Positions 8,790 through 16,240 of a DNA stretch of 38,203 nt are shown here, one piece after another. This DNA comes from Candidatus Poriferisocius anaerobius. GTDB taxonomy: Bacteria; Actinomycetota; Acidimicrobiia; Acidimicrobiales; Bin134. Position 1 is the first letter of the stretch; every line of letters starts with the position of its first letter. Below the pieces are notes generated by a model. The model was not told the DNA's origin and searched no databases. It saw only the letters and a program-made list of their open reading frames with translations. A program made the translations under genes and the position numbers. The stretch spans positions 1 to 38,203 of the forward strand of contig JAPYOG010000290.1 in NCBI GenBank assembly GCA_028278785.1, read 5' to 3'.

Positions 8790-9371
8790 ATGGCGACAGT
8801 GGCCGAAGTAAGACCTTGTGAGGCGATTGCCGGCGTGTTCATCGCGTCCCCCGCCATCCATGGTGACGAGCGGGGCGTCTTTGTGGAGACCTACCGGCGG
8901 GAGTGGATTCCCGGGGCGCGAGAGATGGTCCAGGCCAACCGGGGCGACCGGCGGGCGGGCTCGGTGGTGGGCCTGCACTACCACCTGCACCAGGCGGACT
9001 ACTGGTACGTGCCGGTCGGCTGTGCCCGGGTGATTCTCCACGATCTGAGGTCGGGATCGCCCACCGATGGGCGCACCGTGGCGCTGCCCCTGGGCGCCGA
9101 GCCCACAGGAGCCAACCGCCACCGGGGGGTCTACATTCCGCCAGGGGTGGCCCACGGGTTCGCGGCCTTGTCGGACATGACCATCACCTATCTCGTGGAC
9201 GGCTACTACAACCCGGACGACGAGCTCGGAGTGGCCTGGGACGACCCCCGGATAGGCGCCGACTGGGGGGTGGAGAGCCCAGTCTTGTCGGCGCGGGACC
9301 AGGCCAATCCCCGCCGCTCGGAGATCGCCGATCGGCTGATTCCCCGGTTTGGGCCATCGGACCCGACATGA
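8790..9371 (+). CDS. rmlC: dTDP-4-dehydrorhamnose 3,5-epimerase
   Basis: A 193-residue cupin-fold epimerase that converts dTDP-4-keto-6-deoxyglucose to dTDP-4-keto-rhamnose. RmlC landmarks are present: DERGVFVETYR near the start, GLHYHLHQADYWYV with the catalytic His, HRGVYIPPGVAHGFAAL, and DGYYNPDDELGVAWDDPRIGADW. It lies 40 bp after rmlA. Its last codons (DRLIPRFGPSDPT-stop) are part of a 59-bp tandem duplication whose second copy lies just before rmlB. The sequence at its stop, ATGA, would once have given a start-stop overlap with the next gene. Confidence 0.93.
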   Translation: MATVAEVRPCEAIAGVFIASPAIHGDERGVFVETYRREWIPGAREMVQANRGDRRAGSVVGLHYHLHQADYWYVPVGCARVILHDLRSGSPTDGRTVALPLGAEPTGANRHRGVYIPPGVAHGFAALSDMTITYLVDGYYNPDDELGVAWDDPRIGADWGVESPVLSARDQANPRRSEIADRLIPRFGPSDPT

Positions 9372-9431
9372 GAGTCTCGGACGTCCCGCACCGCCTGATT
9401 CCCCGGCTCGGGTTGCCGGGTCCGACATGAG
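9336..9431 (+). repeat. 59-bp imperfect tandem duplication spanning the rmlC stop and rmlB start
   Basis: Segment 9336-9372 (CTGATTCCCCGG ... GACATGAG) recurs at 9395-9431 with a constant offset of 59 bp. The first copy encodes the rmlC tail DRLIPRFGPSDPT plus an ATGAG stop/start overlap. The second encodes a near-copy, HRLIPRLGLPGPT, ending at the true rmlB start. As a result, ATG 9368 opens a 20-codon mini-ORF that ends with TGA overlapping the rmlB ATG (9427). Translation may be relayed from rmlC through the mini-ORF to rmlB. Confidence 0.8.
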
Positions 9432-10389
9432 GATCCTGGTAACGGGGGGCGCCGGGTTCATCGGCTCCAACTACGCGCGGTGGGTGCTGTCCAACACCGA
9501 CGACTCCGTGGTTGTGTACGACGCCCTCACCTATGCCGGAAACCGCGAGAATCTGCGCGAAGTCCGCGGCTGTTCCCGACTGGCCTTCATCCAGGGCGAC
9601 GTTTGCGACCGAGACGGGTTGGCCGAGGCAATGGCGGGCTGCGATGCGGTGGTCCATTTTGCGGCGGAGAGCCATGTGGACCGCTCCATCGTCGGGCCCG
9701 ACGCCTTCGTGCGCACCAACTGCGGCGGCACCAATGTGGTGTGCGACACCGCACGGCTGCACGAGCTGGACAAGGTGGTCCACGTGTCCACCGACGAGGT
9801 GTACGGGTCTATCCAGCAGGGCTCGTTCACCGAGTCCGACCGGCTGGCGCCCCGCTCGCCCTACTCGGCGTCCAAGGCCGGGGCCGACCTGATCGCACTG
9901 GCCTATCGGGAGACCTTCGGCCTGCCGGTTGCCATCACACGAGCCACCAACAACTTCGGCCCCTACCAGCACCCGGAAAAGCTGGTCCCCCTCTTTACCA
10001 CCAACCTGTTGGACGGGCTGGCCGTGCCCTTGTACGGCGATGGCTTGAACGTGCGGGACTGGTGTCATGTGGACGACAACTGCACGGCCATCGACTTGGT
10101 CCTGCGCCGGGGGCAGCCGGGGGAGATATACAACATCGCGGGGGGAAACGAGCTCGCAAACCTGGATCTGACACTCCGCCTGCTGGCGCTGTGCGGCCGG
10201 GATGAATCGCTCATCCGCCACGTGGACGACCGATTGGGCCACGACCGGCGCTATTCGGTGGACGCGTCCAAGATCGGTGAGCTGGGGTGGTCGCCGAGCC
10301 GCTGCATGGAAGAGGCCCTGGCCGCCACCGTGGACTGGTATCGGGAGAACCGCTGGTGGTGGGAGCCCCTCAAGAAAGCCGCAGCATGA
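9427..10389 (+). CDS. rmlB: dTDP-glucose 4,6-dehydratase
   Basis: This 320-residue SDR-fold enzyme uses NAD to make dTDP-4-keto-6-deoxyglucose, the second step of rhamnose synthesis. It shows the Rossmann motif TGGAGFIGSN, DALTYAGNREN, FAAESHVDRS, STDEVYG (catalytic Asp-Glu), YSASK (catalytic Tyr-Lys), TRATNNFGPYQHPEKLVPLF and DWCHVDDNC. ATG 9427 is the family-typical start (MRILVTGGAGFIG). The upstream ATG 9368 in a different frame belongs to a duplicated copy of the rmlC/rmlB junction. It lies between rmlC and rmlD on the same strand. Confidence 0.95.
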   Translation: MRILVTGGAGFIGSNYARWVLSNTDDSVVVYDALTYAGNRENLREVRGCSRLAFIQGDVCDRDGLAEAMAGCDAVVHFAAESHVDRSIVGPDAFVRTNCGGTNVVCDTARLHELDKVVHVSTDEVYGSIQQGSFTESDRLAPRSPYSASKAGADLIALAYRETFGLPVAITRATNNFGPYQHPEKLVPLFTTNLLDGLAVPLYGDGLNVRDWCHVDDNCTAIDLVLRRGQPGEIYNIAGGNELANLDLTLRLLALCGRDESLIRHVDDRLGHDRRYSVDASKIGELGWSPSRCMEEALAATVDWYRENRWWWEPLKKAAA

Positions 10390-10402
10390 GGGGCGCGGGG
10401 CT

Positions 10403-11248
10403 GTGAGGGTCTTGGTCGCCGGCGCAGCCGGGCAGCTCGGCCGAGATGTGGTGGCGCAGTTCGCGGCTTCGGGCCATGAGGTCACCGCCGCCGGCCACAG
10501 AGACCTGGATGTCTCCCGACGCGACCAGGTGCTCGGCGCTGTGGGCTCTGTGCGGCCCGACGTGCTGGTCAACTGCGCGGCCTATACCGCAGTCGATGCC
10601 TGCGAAACCGATGCCGGGCGGGCCTTCGGGGTCAACGCCTGGGCAGTGCGCCACCTAGCCGAGGCCTCCCGCAGGTTTGGCGCGCATCTGTGCCACGTCT
10701 CCACCGACTATGTGTTCTCCGGCGACAAAGGCGAGCCCTATCACGAGTGGGACCAGCCCAGCCCGCTGTCGGTGTACGGCGCCAGCAAGCTGGCCGGGGA
10801 GCGGGAGGCCGGTGAGTCGGCCACCGTGGTGCGGACCTCGTGGCTGTGCGGCAGGGGCGGCGCCAACGTGGTGGGCGCGGTGTTGCGGATGGCCGCCGAC
10901 GGCGGGCCGATGAGGTTCGTGGACGACCAGCGGGGCTCGCCGTCGTTCACCCGCGATGTGGCCGCGGTCATCGAGCGGCTGTGCGCGGACCGCCGTCCCG
11001 GCCTTTACCACGTTGCCAATCAGGGCGAGGCGACTTGGTATGGGTTCGCCCGGGAGATCATGGTCGCCGCCGGCCACGACCCCGAACGGGTGGCGCCCAT
11101 CACCACCGCTGAGCTGTCACCGCCCCGCCCGGCCCCGCGTCCGGCCAACTCGGTGCTGGAGAACCGGGCGCTGGCTTTGGCCGGCCTGGCCGTCCCGCCC
11201 GACTACCGCGAGCCCTTGGTCAGGCTGGTGGGCCAACTCTCGGCGTAG
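10403..11248 (+). CDS. rmlD: dTDP-4-dehydrorhamnose reductase
   Basis: This 281-residue SDR-type reductase completes dTDP-L-rhamnose synthesis. Features are the N-terminal GAAGQLGRDV, VNCAAYTAVDACE, STDYVFSG, YGASK (catalytic Tyr-Lys), VRTSWLCG and DQRGSPSFTRDVA. The GTG at 10403, with a G-rich Shine-Dalgarno-like stretch just before it, gives the standard N-terminus VRVLVAGAAGQLG. It starts 13 bp after rmlB and ends the cluster. The four enzymes make the pathway complete here. The SpoIID-family gene converges on it 7 bp downstream. Confidence 0.94.
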   Translation: MRVLVAGAAGQLGRDVVAQFAASGHEVTAAGHRDLDVSRRDQVLGAVGSVRPDVLVNCAAYTAVDACETDAGRAFGVNAWAVRHLAEASRRFGAHLCHVSTDYVFSGDKGEPYHEWDQPSPLSVYGASKLAGEREAGESATVVRTSWLCGRGGANVVGAVLRMAADGGPMRFVDDQRGSPSFTRDVAAVIERLCADRRPGLYHVANQGEATWYGFAREIMVAAGHDPERVAPITTAELSPPRPAPRPANSVLENRALALAGLAVPPDYREPLVRLVGQLSA

Positions 11249-11255
11249 AGCAGGC

Positions 11256-14200
11256 TCATATCGCCCCTGAGCGGATGTGGGGCTCACAGGCGTCCTCGGC
11301 CTCTTTTGCCGCTTCGCCGAGGGTTGCCGGCCCCGAGCGGCAGTTCAGCATGAACAGGGGCTGGTAGAGGGCCTCCAGCTTTTCAGAGGCGGTGGCAAGG
11401 TGCTCAAGGGCCCGTTGGCGGGCCACCGCGGCCCGCCGAGTGCGGGGCAGCGCGCAGATGTCGGCCACACCATCGAGGTCGCTGTCATAGGCATAGGTGA
11501 TCGGGCCTCCCAGGCTGAAGTTGACGCAGAAGTCCCGCCCGTTGATGATCCCGGAGAAGAACAGCCGCTCGTCCTCGACGTAGTGGTCTTCACCGGCGTC
11601 TGCCCTGGAAGTCTGGGCTCCGGCAGCGCCATTGGGTGAAGCCGACCCGCCTGGGGAATTGACGGGGAAGTCCCGGTACTGCTGGCACTCGTCTTCGGCC
11701 TCTTTGTCTGGTTCGCCGAAGGTGTCGGGCACAGAGCGGCATTCCTCGGCAAAGCGGGCGATGAAGATCGCCTGCTCCAGGAACGCCAGCTCCTCGATGG
11801 TCTTCTGGTGGGCCACCGCCACTCGGCGAGTGCTGCGGAGCGAGCACACGTCGGCCACTCCGTCCTTGTCGTTGTCGAGGGGGTAGGTGGCAGGCCCGCC
11901 CAAGCTGGAGTTCAAGCAGAAGTCCGGTCCGTCGACCACGCCCGAGTAGAGCCTCGCGTCGTCGGGGGCATCAGCGGGAACGGGAGGTTCTATTGCGCCG
12001 CCGGGACTCCAGGCCACAGAGGCTGCGGGGACGGTGAAGCTGAACAGCGTGGACAAGAGCACGGGCCTGCCGCTCTCACGAGCCGCAGTGTGTATTCGGG
12101 CTCGGAGCCGGCTGCCGGTGACGGTGACGGTTCGGGAGGTGCCGGTGATCCGGATCCGCGCTTTGTCCAGCCTGCCCGAAGCCCCTGCGCCGCCATCCAC
12201 CGCCATGCCGATGAGGTGGCCCACCGCGGTGTCTGGGTGGTCATTCAGCCACCCGTTGAACTCCGCTGCGGTATAAGACCTGCTCCAAGAGGCATTCGGG
12301 TTGTCTTGATGGGCGTCGAGAGGATCGGGTTTGGCGCTCAGATAGGGAAGATCGGTGGCGAACACATAGCCGCTGCGCTCGGTTTGACCGCCGTTCGACG
12401 AAGAGTAGAAGGCTCTGATGGGCGCGCCGCCGTGGAACAGCACCTGCCCGGCAGTGCTCTCCACCGCTTGGAGCCAGGTTGCAGCATCGGCGTGCTTCTC
12501 CCGGGTGTCGCCAGCGTAGGCCTGGTCCCAGGTGCTGGCATAAAGGTCGAACGGCCGCCCCCAGGAGTCGGAAGCCCGCCGCTCCCGCAGGGTGGCGGTG
12601 GCGTAGCTGCGGGCCGCGATGGCCTGGGCCTGGTGGGCTGCCAGCGGCCAGTCCATCGGGGTTTCGGCGATGCCCCGGAGGTAGCGCTCCATCGGCAGGG
12701 AGTCCACGATCACATAGAACTGGCCCGGATCTCCGCCGGTGGGCACCAGGTTGATGCGGCCGTGGGAGTAGGAGCGCCCGGTGTTGGACACCCTCACCGA
12801 CGTGCCGGTGGCGAAGTGGAGTTGGGCGGTCCGGCCGGCACAGCCGCTCCCGCACGCATCGGCGCCGTTGTACCTGACATGCCAGTGCCCCACATGGCGG
12901 ACGAAGGTGACCGGGGTGCCTGGGGCCACTCGGATCTCGCCCTGGCCGTCGATGGTGATGCGGTTGGCGCCCTGGGGGATCAGCGTGGTGCTCGTGGTGG
13001 TGGACAGGTGGATCCCGATGGAGTCCTCGGCATGTGCCGGCGCAGGAGGGACGTCGGGCGCCGGGGTCGTCGGGAGGCCTGGCGCCGCGGCGGGCAGCGC
13101 GCCGTGGGGGTCATCGAGGAATTCGGCGATTGTCAGCGAGTCGACCGTGATGTGGAACCGGCTTGGATCCCCGGCCACGGCCACGAGGTTGATGCGCCCG
13201 TGGGAGTAGGAGCGCCCGGTGCTGGACACGGCCACCGACGTGCCGGTGGCGAAGTGGAGTTGGACGGTCTCGCCGGCACAGCCGCTCCCGCACACATCGG
13301 CGCTGCCGAATTGGATCCTCCACAGGCCGTCGACCCTTGTCACTGCTATGGGGGATCCCGCCGGCGCCCGGACCAGCCCCTGTCCTGCGTGGGGGATGTC
13401 TGCGTCGTCCACGGTGATCCGGTTGAGCCCTTCGGGGGTGAGCGTGGTGGCCTGCGCGGTGGCCAGCAAGATCTGCACCGAGCCTTCAGCCGGCTCGGCG
13501 GCGCCCTGCGAGCCTCCGGGATCGTTGTGGGGGTCATCGAGGAATTTGGCGATTGTCAGCGAGTCGACCGTGATGTGGAACCGGCTTGGATCCCCGGCCA
13601 CGGCCACGAGGTTGATGCGCCCGTGGGAGTAGGAGCGCCCGGTGGTGGACACGGCCACCGCGGTGCCGGTGGCGAAGTGGAGTTGGGCGGTCTGGCCGGC
13701 GCACCCCCCGGGGCAGAGGTCGGCGCCGTTATAGCTGATATGCCAGCGGTCTTGGTGGCGGGAGAACGAGACTGGGGTTCCCGCCGGGGGACGGGCCGCG
13801 TCTTCGCTGCCGACCGGGATGTTCTGGTTCTCGACGGTGATCCGGTTGAGCCCTTCGGGGGTCAGCACGGTTGAGCCTGTGGTGGCCAGCAAAACCCGGG
13901 GCGAGCCGTCGGCCGTCGTCGGGATGGCCTCAGCGCCCGGAGTCTGCGCCGGGTTGGGGGAGGTGCTCGGAGCGGGGTCGGGGCGACCGTAGTTCTCCAC
14001 GAGGTTTGCGCCCTCGTAGTAGAAGCCCAGTATCTCCGCCGCGCTGTGCCCGGCCTCGGATCTAGCTCGGGCCCCCCACTGGCTCATTCCCACACCGTGG
14101 CCCCAGCCGCGGCCGTTGAAGGAGATTGCCGCTGCGGGATCAACTATGAGCACCGGTGAGGGGTCGGCGCTGTCTTGAGCCGACGAGGGGTCGGCGGCCA

Positions 14201-14285
14201 GCACAGCAGTCGCCGCCAACAGCGCCTGGGCGAGGAGGTGGCTTGTGCGAGGGCGGTTCAAAACCGACGACCGCTGACAGTGCAT
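11256..14285 (-). CDS. Secreted SpoIID/LytB-domain protein with tandem modules and calcium-loop-like C-terminal repeats
   Basis: A 1009-residue exported protein. Residues 1-36 are a signal peptide ending near SSAQDS. The SpoIID-associated motif GRGWGHGVGMSQWGA is at 58-72, before the rest of the domain. Three related modules follow (about 130-251, 270-392 and 424-536), each with a CxxxC-type pair (LCPGGC or ACGSGC) and QLHFATGT, GRSYSHGRINLV and VDSL. Only the third continues into the SpoIID core (about 525-750: MERYLRGIAETPMDWPLAAH, QAQAIAARSYA, SSNGGQTE). Two C-terminal repeats (about 778-867 and 908-1000) contain DNDKDGVADVC and DSDLDGVADIC, similar to Ca-binding thrombospondin-3 loops. 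SpoIID proteins act on peptidoglycan as lytic enzymes or amidase enhancers. The exact activity here is inferred. Confidence 0.85.
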   Translation of the reverse strand: MHCQRSSVLNRPRTSHLLAQALLAATAVLAADPSSAQDSADPSPVLIVDPAAAISFNGRGWGHGVGMSQWGARARSEAGHSAAEILGFYYEGANLVENYGRPDPAPSTSPNPAQTPGAEAIPTTADGSPRVLLATTGSTVLTPEGLNRITVENQNIPVGSEDAARPPAGTPVSFSRHQDRWHISYNGADLCPGGCAGQTAQLHFATGTAVAVSTTGRSYSHGRINLVAVAGDPSRFHITVDSLTIAKFLDDPHNDPGGSQGAAEPAEGSVQILLATAQATTLTPEGLNRITVDDADIPHAGQGLVRAPAGSPIAVTRVDGLWRIQFGSADVCGSGCAGETVQLHFATGTSVAVSSTGRSYSHGRINLVAVAGDPSRFHITVDSLTIAEFLDDPHGALPAAAPGLPTTPAPDVPPAPAHAEDSIGIHLSTTTSTTLIPQGANRITIDGQGEIRVAPGTPVTFVRHVGHWHVRYNGADACGSGCAGRTAQLHFATGTSVRVSNTGRSYSHGRINLVPTGGDPGQFYVIVDSLPMERYLRGIAETPMDWPLAAHQAQAIAARSYATATLRERRASDSWGRPFDLYASTWDQAYAGDTREKHADAATWLQAVESTAGQVLFHGGAPIRAFYSSSNGGQTERSGYVFATDLPYLSAKPDPLDAHQDNPNASWSRSYTAAEFNGWLNDHPDTAVGHLIGMAVDGGAGASGRLDKARIRITGTSRTVTVTGSRLRARIHTAARESGRPVLLSTLFSFTVPAASVAWSPGGAIEPPVPADAPDDARLYSGVVDGPDFCLNSSLGGPATYPLDNDKDGVADVCSLRSTRRVAVAHQKTIEELAFLEQAIFIARFAEECRSVPDTFGEPDKEAEDECQQYRDFPVNSPGGSASPNGAAGAQTSRADAGEDHYVEDERLFFSGIINGRDFCVNFSLGGPITYAYDSDLDGVADICALPRTRRAAVARQRALEHLATASEKLEALYQPLFMLNCRSGPATLGEAAKEAEDACEPHIRSGAI
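13111..13660. repeat. 423-bp-spaced near-identical DNA repeat inside the SpoIID gene
   Basis: Segments 13111-13237 and 13534-13660 are identical except for two bases over 127 bp, and similarity continues for about 40 bp more. The offset is 423 bp, or 141 codons, matching the protein modules. A third, more diverged copy lies near 12690-12840. The flanking parts of the modules differ much more, which points to recent duplication or gene conversion of this section. Confidence 0.85.
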
Positions 14286-14403
14286 AGAACATCCAAAACA
14301 AGGTGGCCGCCCGCCGAGCCATTCTCCCAGCCTCCGCTGCGCTCATCAAATACCCCGCTCGACAGGGCATCTCGTGCCGCCGGGATATTTGCACTCAGGG
14401 CAC

Positions 14404-14452
14404 TTGTGTCAAGCGCTTTCACATTGTAATATAGGCAAATAGATTGTAATAG
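14404..14452 (+). promoter_or_regulatory. Promoter with two phased ATTGTAATA repeats
   Basis: ATTGTAATA occurs at 14423-14431 and 14443-14451, exactly 20 bp apart, so both face the same side of the helix. TTGTGT (14404-14409), a 17-bp spacer and TAATAT (14427-14432) make a plausible promoter for the gene at 14515. The local AT-richness contrasts with the flanks. Regulator unknown. Confidence 0.4.
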
Positions 14453-14514
14453 CCACAAAATTATCGCACCCACTGCTCAGGGCGCCTTCACGAATTGAAA
14501 AGGAGAAGCACAAG

Positions 14515-14886
14515 ATGGCGTCGATTCTGATAGTGGTGCAGGTCACCGGGGTTGGGGTCTCGATGTTCTTGCTGGGTTTGCTGTACCCTCAACTGCGAAA
14601 CCGCTGGTACGGGCGGCGGCTCGCCCGTGTCAAGGCGGTCGGGCCCCAGGGCGAGGAAGTGACCAGAGACGACATCCGCCGCGAGCTTTTGCGCGATCCG
14701 GTCGCCGCCGAGTTGTTCCTCGATGACGACACTCCTGAGGATGTGCAGCGGTATCTGTACCTGGAGGCCGAGCGGCGGGCGATGCTGCGCAAGTGCAACC
14801 GGCTCGACGACGATGAAAACGACTTGTTCGCACCGCCCCGCCGGCCGGGCCCCGACCCTGGTTTCCGGGGCTGCAACGAGTTGTAG
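14515..14886 (+). CDS. Small single-pass membrane protein, unknown function
   Basis: A 123-residue protein with one N-terminal membrane segment (about residues 4-26) and a charged cytoplasmic tail rich in Arg, Asp and Glu. The tail contains VTRDDIRRELLRDPVAAELFLDDDTPEDVQRYLYLEAERRAM and then a Pro-rich end. A strong ribosome binding site AAGGAGAAG precedes the ATG, and an AT-rich promoter region with phased repeats lies upstream. It is flanked by SpoIID (divergent) and nadA (convergent). I do not recognise the family. Confidence 0.6.
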   Translation: MASILIVVQVTGVGVSMFLLGLLYPQLRNRWYGRRLARVKAVGPQGEEVTRDDIRRELLRDPVAAELFLDDDTPEDVQRYLYLEAERRAMLRKCNRLDDDENDLFAPPRRPGPDPGFRGCNEL

Positions 14887-14910
14887 AAGCTCTGGCGCCC
14901 GTATGGACCG

Positions 14911-16005
14911 CTAGGTGATGGCCAGCATCCGGTCGAGGGCGATGCGGGCATCGGCGGCAACCTCGGGATCGACGGTGATGCGGTTGCGAACCTTGCCCTC
15001 CGCCAGGCCCTCCAGCGTCCAGGCCAGGTGGGCGGCGTCTATGCGGAACATCGTCGAGCACGGGCAGATGAGCGGATCTAGCGATACCACCGTCTTGTCG
15101 GGTGTCTCGCGGTTGAGCCGGTTCACCAGATGGATCTCGGTGCCCACTCCTATAACCGAGCCGGTCGGCGCAGCGGCCACGGCCTTGATGATGTGGTCGG
15201 TGGAGCCAACCTGATCGGCCAGGGTACACACCTCCCGGCTGCACTCCGGGTGTGCCACCACGATGCCGCCGGGGTACTCGGCCCGGAACGAGGCCACATG
15301 GTCGGGCTGGAACCTCTGGTGTACCGAGCAGTGCCCCCTCCACAGCAGCAGCACCGACTCCTTGCACTCGGCCTCGGTAAGGCCGCCCAGATCGAAGCGG
15401 GGGTTCCACACCGCCATGTCGCTCTCCCCGTAGCCCATGTCGAACCCCGTGTTGCGCCCCAGGTGCTGGTCGGGAAAGAACAGCACCTGCCCGCCCCGCT
15501 CCAGCGCCCAGGCGAGCACCGCCCGGGCGTTGGACGACGTACACACCGCCCCGCCGTGGCGGGCCGTGAATGCTTTCAGGCCGGCAGACGAGTTCATGTA
15601 GGTGATGGGCACCACCCGGCCGATGTCGGTCACCCGGCCCAGCTCCTCCCATGCCTCTTCCACCTGCTCGATGTCGGCCATGTCGGCCATGGAGCAGCCC
15701 GCGTTCAGGTCGGGCAGCACCACCTGCTGGTGTACGCCGGTGAGGATGTCGGCCGACTCGGCCATGAAGTGTACGCCGCAGAACACGATGAACTCGGCTT
15801 CCGGGCGCTGCTGGGCCAGCACCGACAGGCGGAACGAGTCGCCCCGGGCGTCGGCCCAGGCCATGACCTCGTCGCGCTGGTAGTGATGCCCGAGAATGAA
15901 CAGCCGGTCGCCCAGAGCCTCCTTGGCGCGGCCGATCCAGTCCGCCAGCCGCTCGGGCGATGCCGTTGTGTACCGCTCGGGGAGCGGCCGCTGAACGCGC
16001 AACAT
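14911..16005 (-). CDS. nadA: Quinolinate synthase
   Basis: NadA condenses iminoaspartate with dihydroxyacetone phosphate to quinolinate in de novo NAD synthesis. The 364-residue protein shows ILGHHYQRDEV, CGVHFMAESADIL, the first cluster-ligating Cys in AGCSMAD, ITYMNSSAGLK, HPECSREVC and the C-terminal CPCSTM. These three Cys regions match the 4Fe-4S cluster of long-type NadA. ATG 16005 is preferred because GGAGG lies 11 nt upstream; GTG 16023 would add six residues. No nadB or nadC is seen in the window. It is divergent from uvrC. Confidence 0.94.
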   Translation of the reverse strand: MLRVQRPLPERYTTASPERLADWIGRAKEALGDRLFILGHHYQRDEVMAWADARGDSFRLSVLAQQRPEAEFIVFCGVHFMAESADILTGVHQQVVLPDLNAGCSMADMADIEQVEEAWEELGRVTDIGRVVPITYMNSSAGLKAFTARHGGAVCTSSNARAVLAWALERGGQVLFFPDQHLGRNTGFDMGYGESDMAVWNPRFDLGGLTEAECKESVLLLWRGHCSVHQRFQPDHVASFRAEYPGGIVVAHPECSREVCTLADQVGSTDHIIKAVAAAPTGSVIGVGTEIHLVNRLNRETPDKTVVSLDPLICPCSTMFRIDAAHLAWTLEGLAEGKVRNRITVDPEVAADARIALDRMLAIT

Positions 16006-16225
16006 GATTTTGAGAACCTCCACGAGGTATGGGGAACTCCGATTGACGGCCGGTGGGGGCAGCCGGGTCGCCTCGCCACGGGGATGTCGGCCTCAGAGTT
16101 TGATATGTCGCTGGATACCCGGCCAGCGTGGGCTGCAATCATACCCTGGCCGCACGGGGAATCCAAGAGGAGCACACAGCCGGTGCTGCGCCGGGCCCAG
16201 AGCAGCCCTGCCGCGGCTCGGCTCA

Positions 16226-16231
16226 TAGGAT
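16226..16231 (+). promoter_or_regulatory. -10 box ahead of uvrC
   Basis: TAGGAT lies 9 nt before ATG 16241, giving a leaderless or nearly leaderless start. The divergent nadA gene begins about 220 bp upstream. Confidence 0.4.
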
Positions 16232-16240
16232 AAAGGCGCC

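Noticed and set aside
9368-9430. The 20-codon ORF between rmlC and rmlB as a gene of its own
   Set aside because: It is a duplicate of the rmlC tail; it is described as part of the repeat rather than as an independent protein.
11808-13874. A 688-codon plus-strand reading frame across the SpoIID gene
   Set aside because: It is antisense to the clearly homologous SpoIID protein, has low-complexity Gly/Arg/Val content, and matches no family. High GC makes long antisense frames common.
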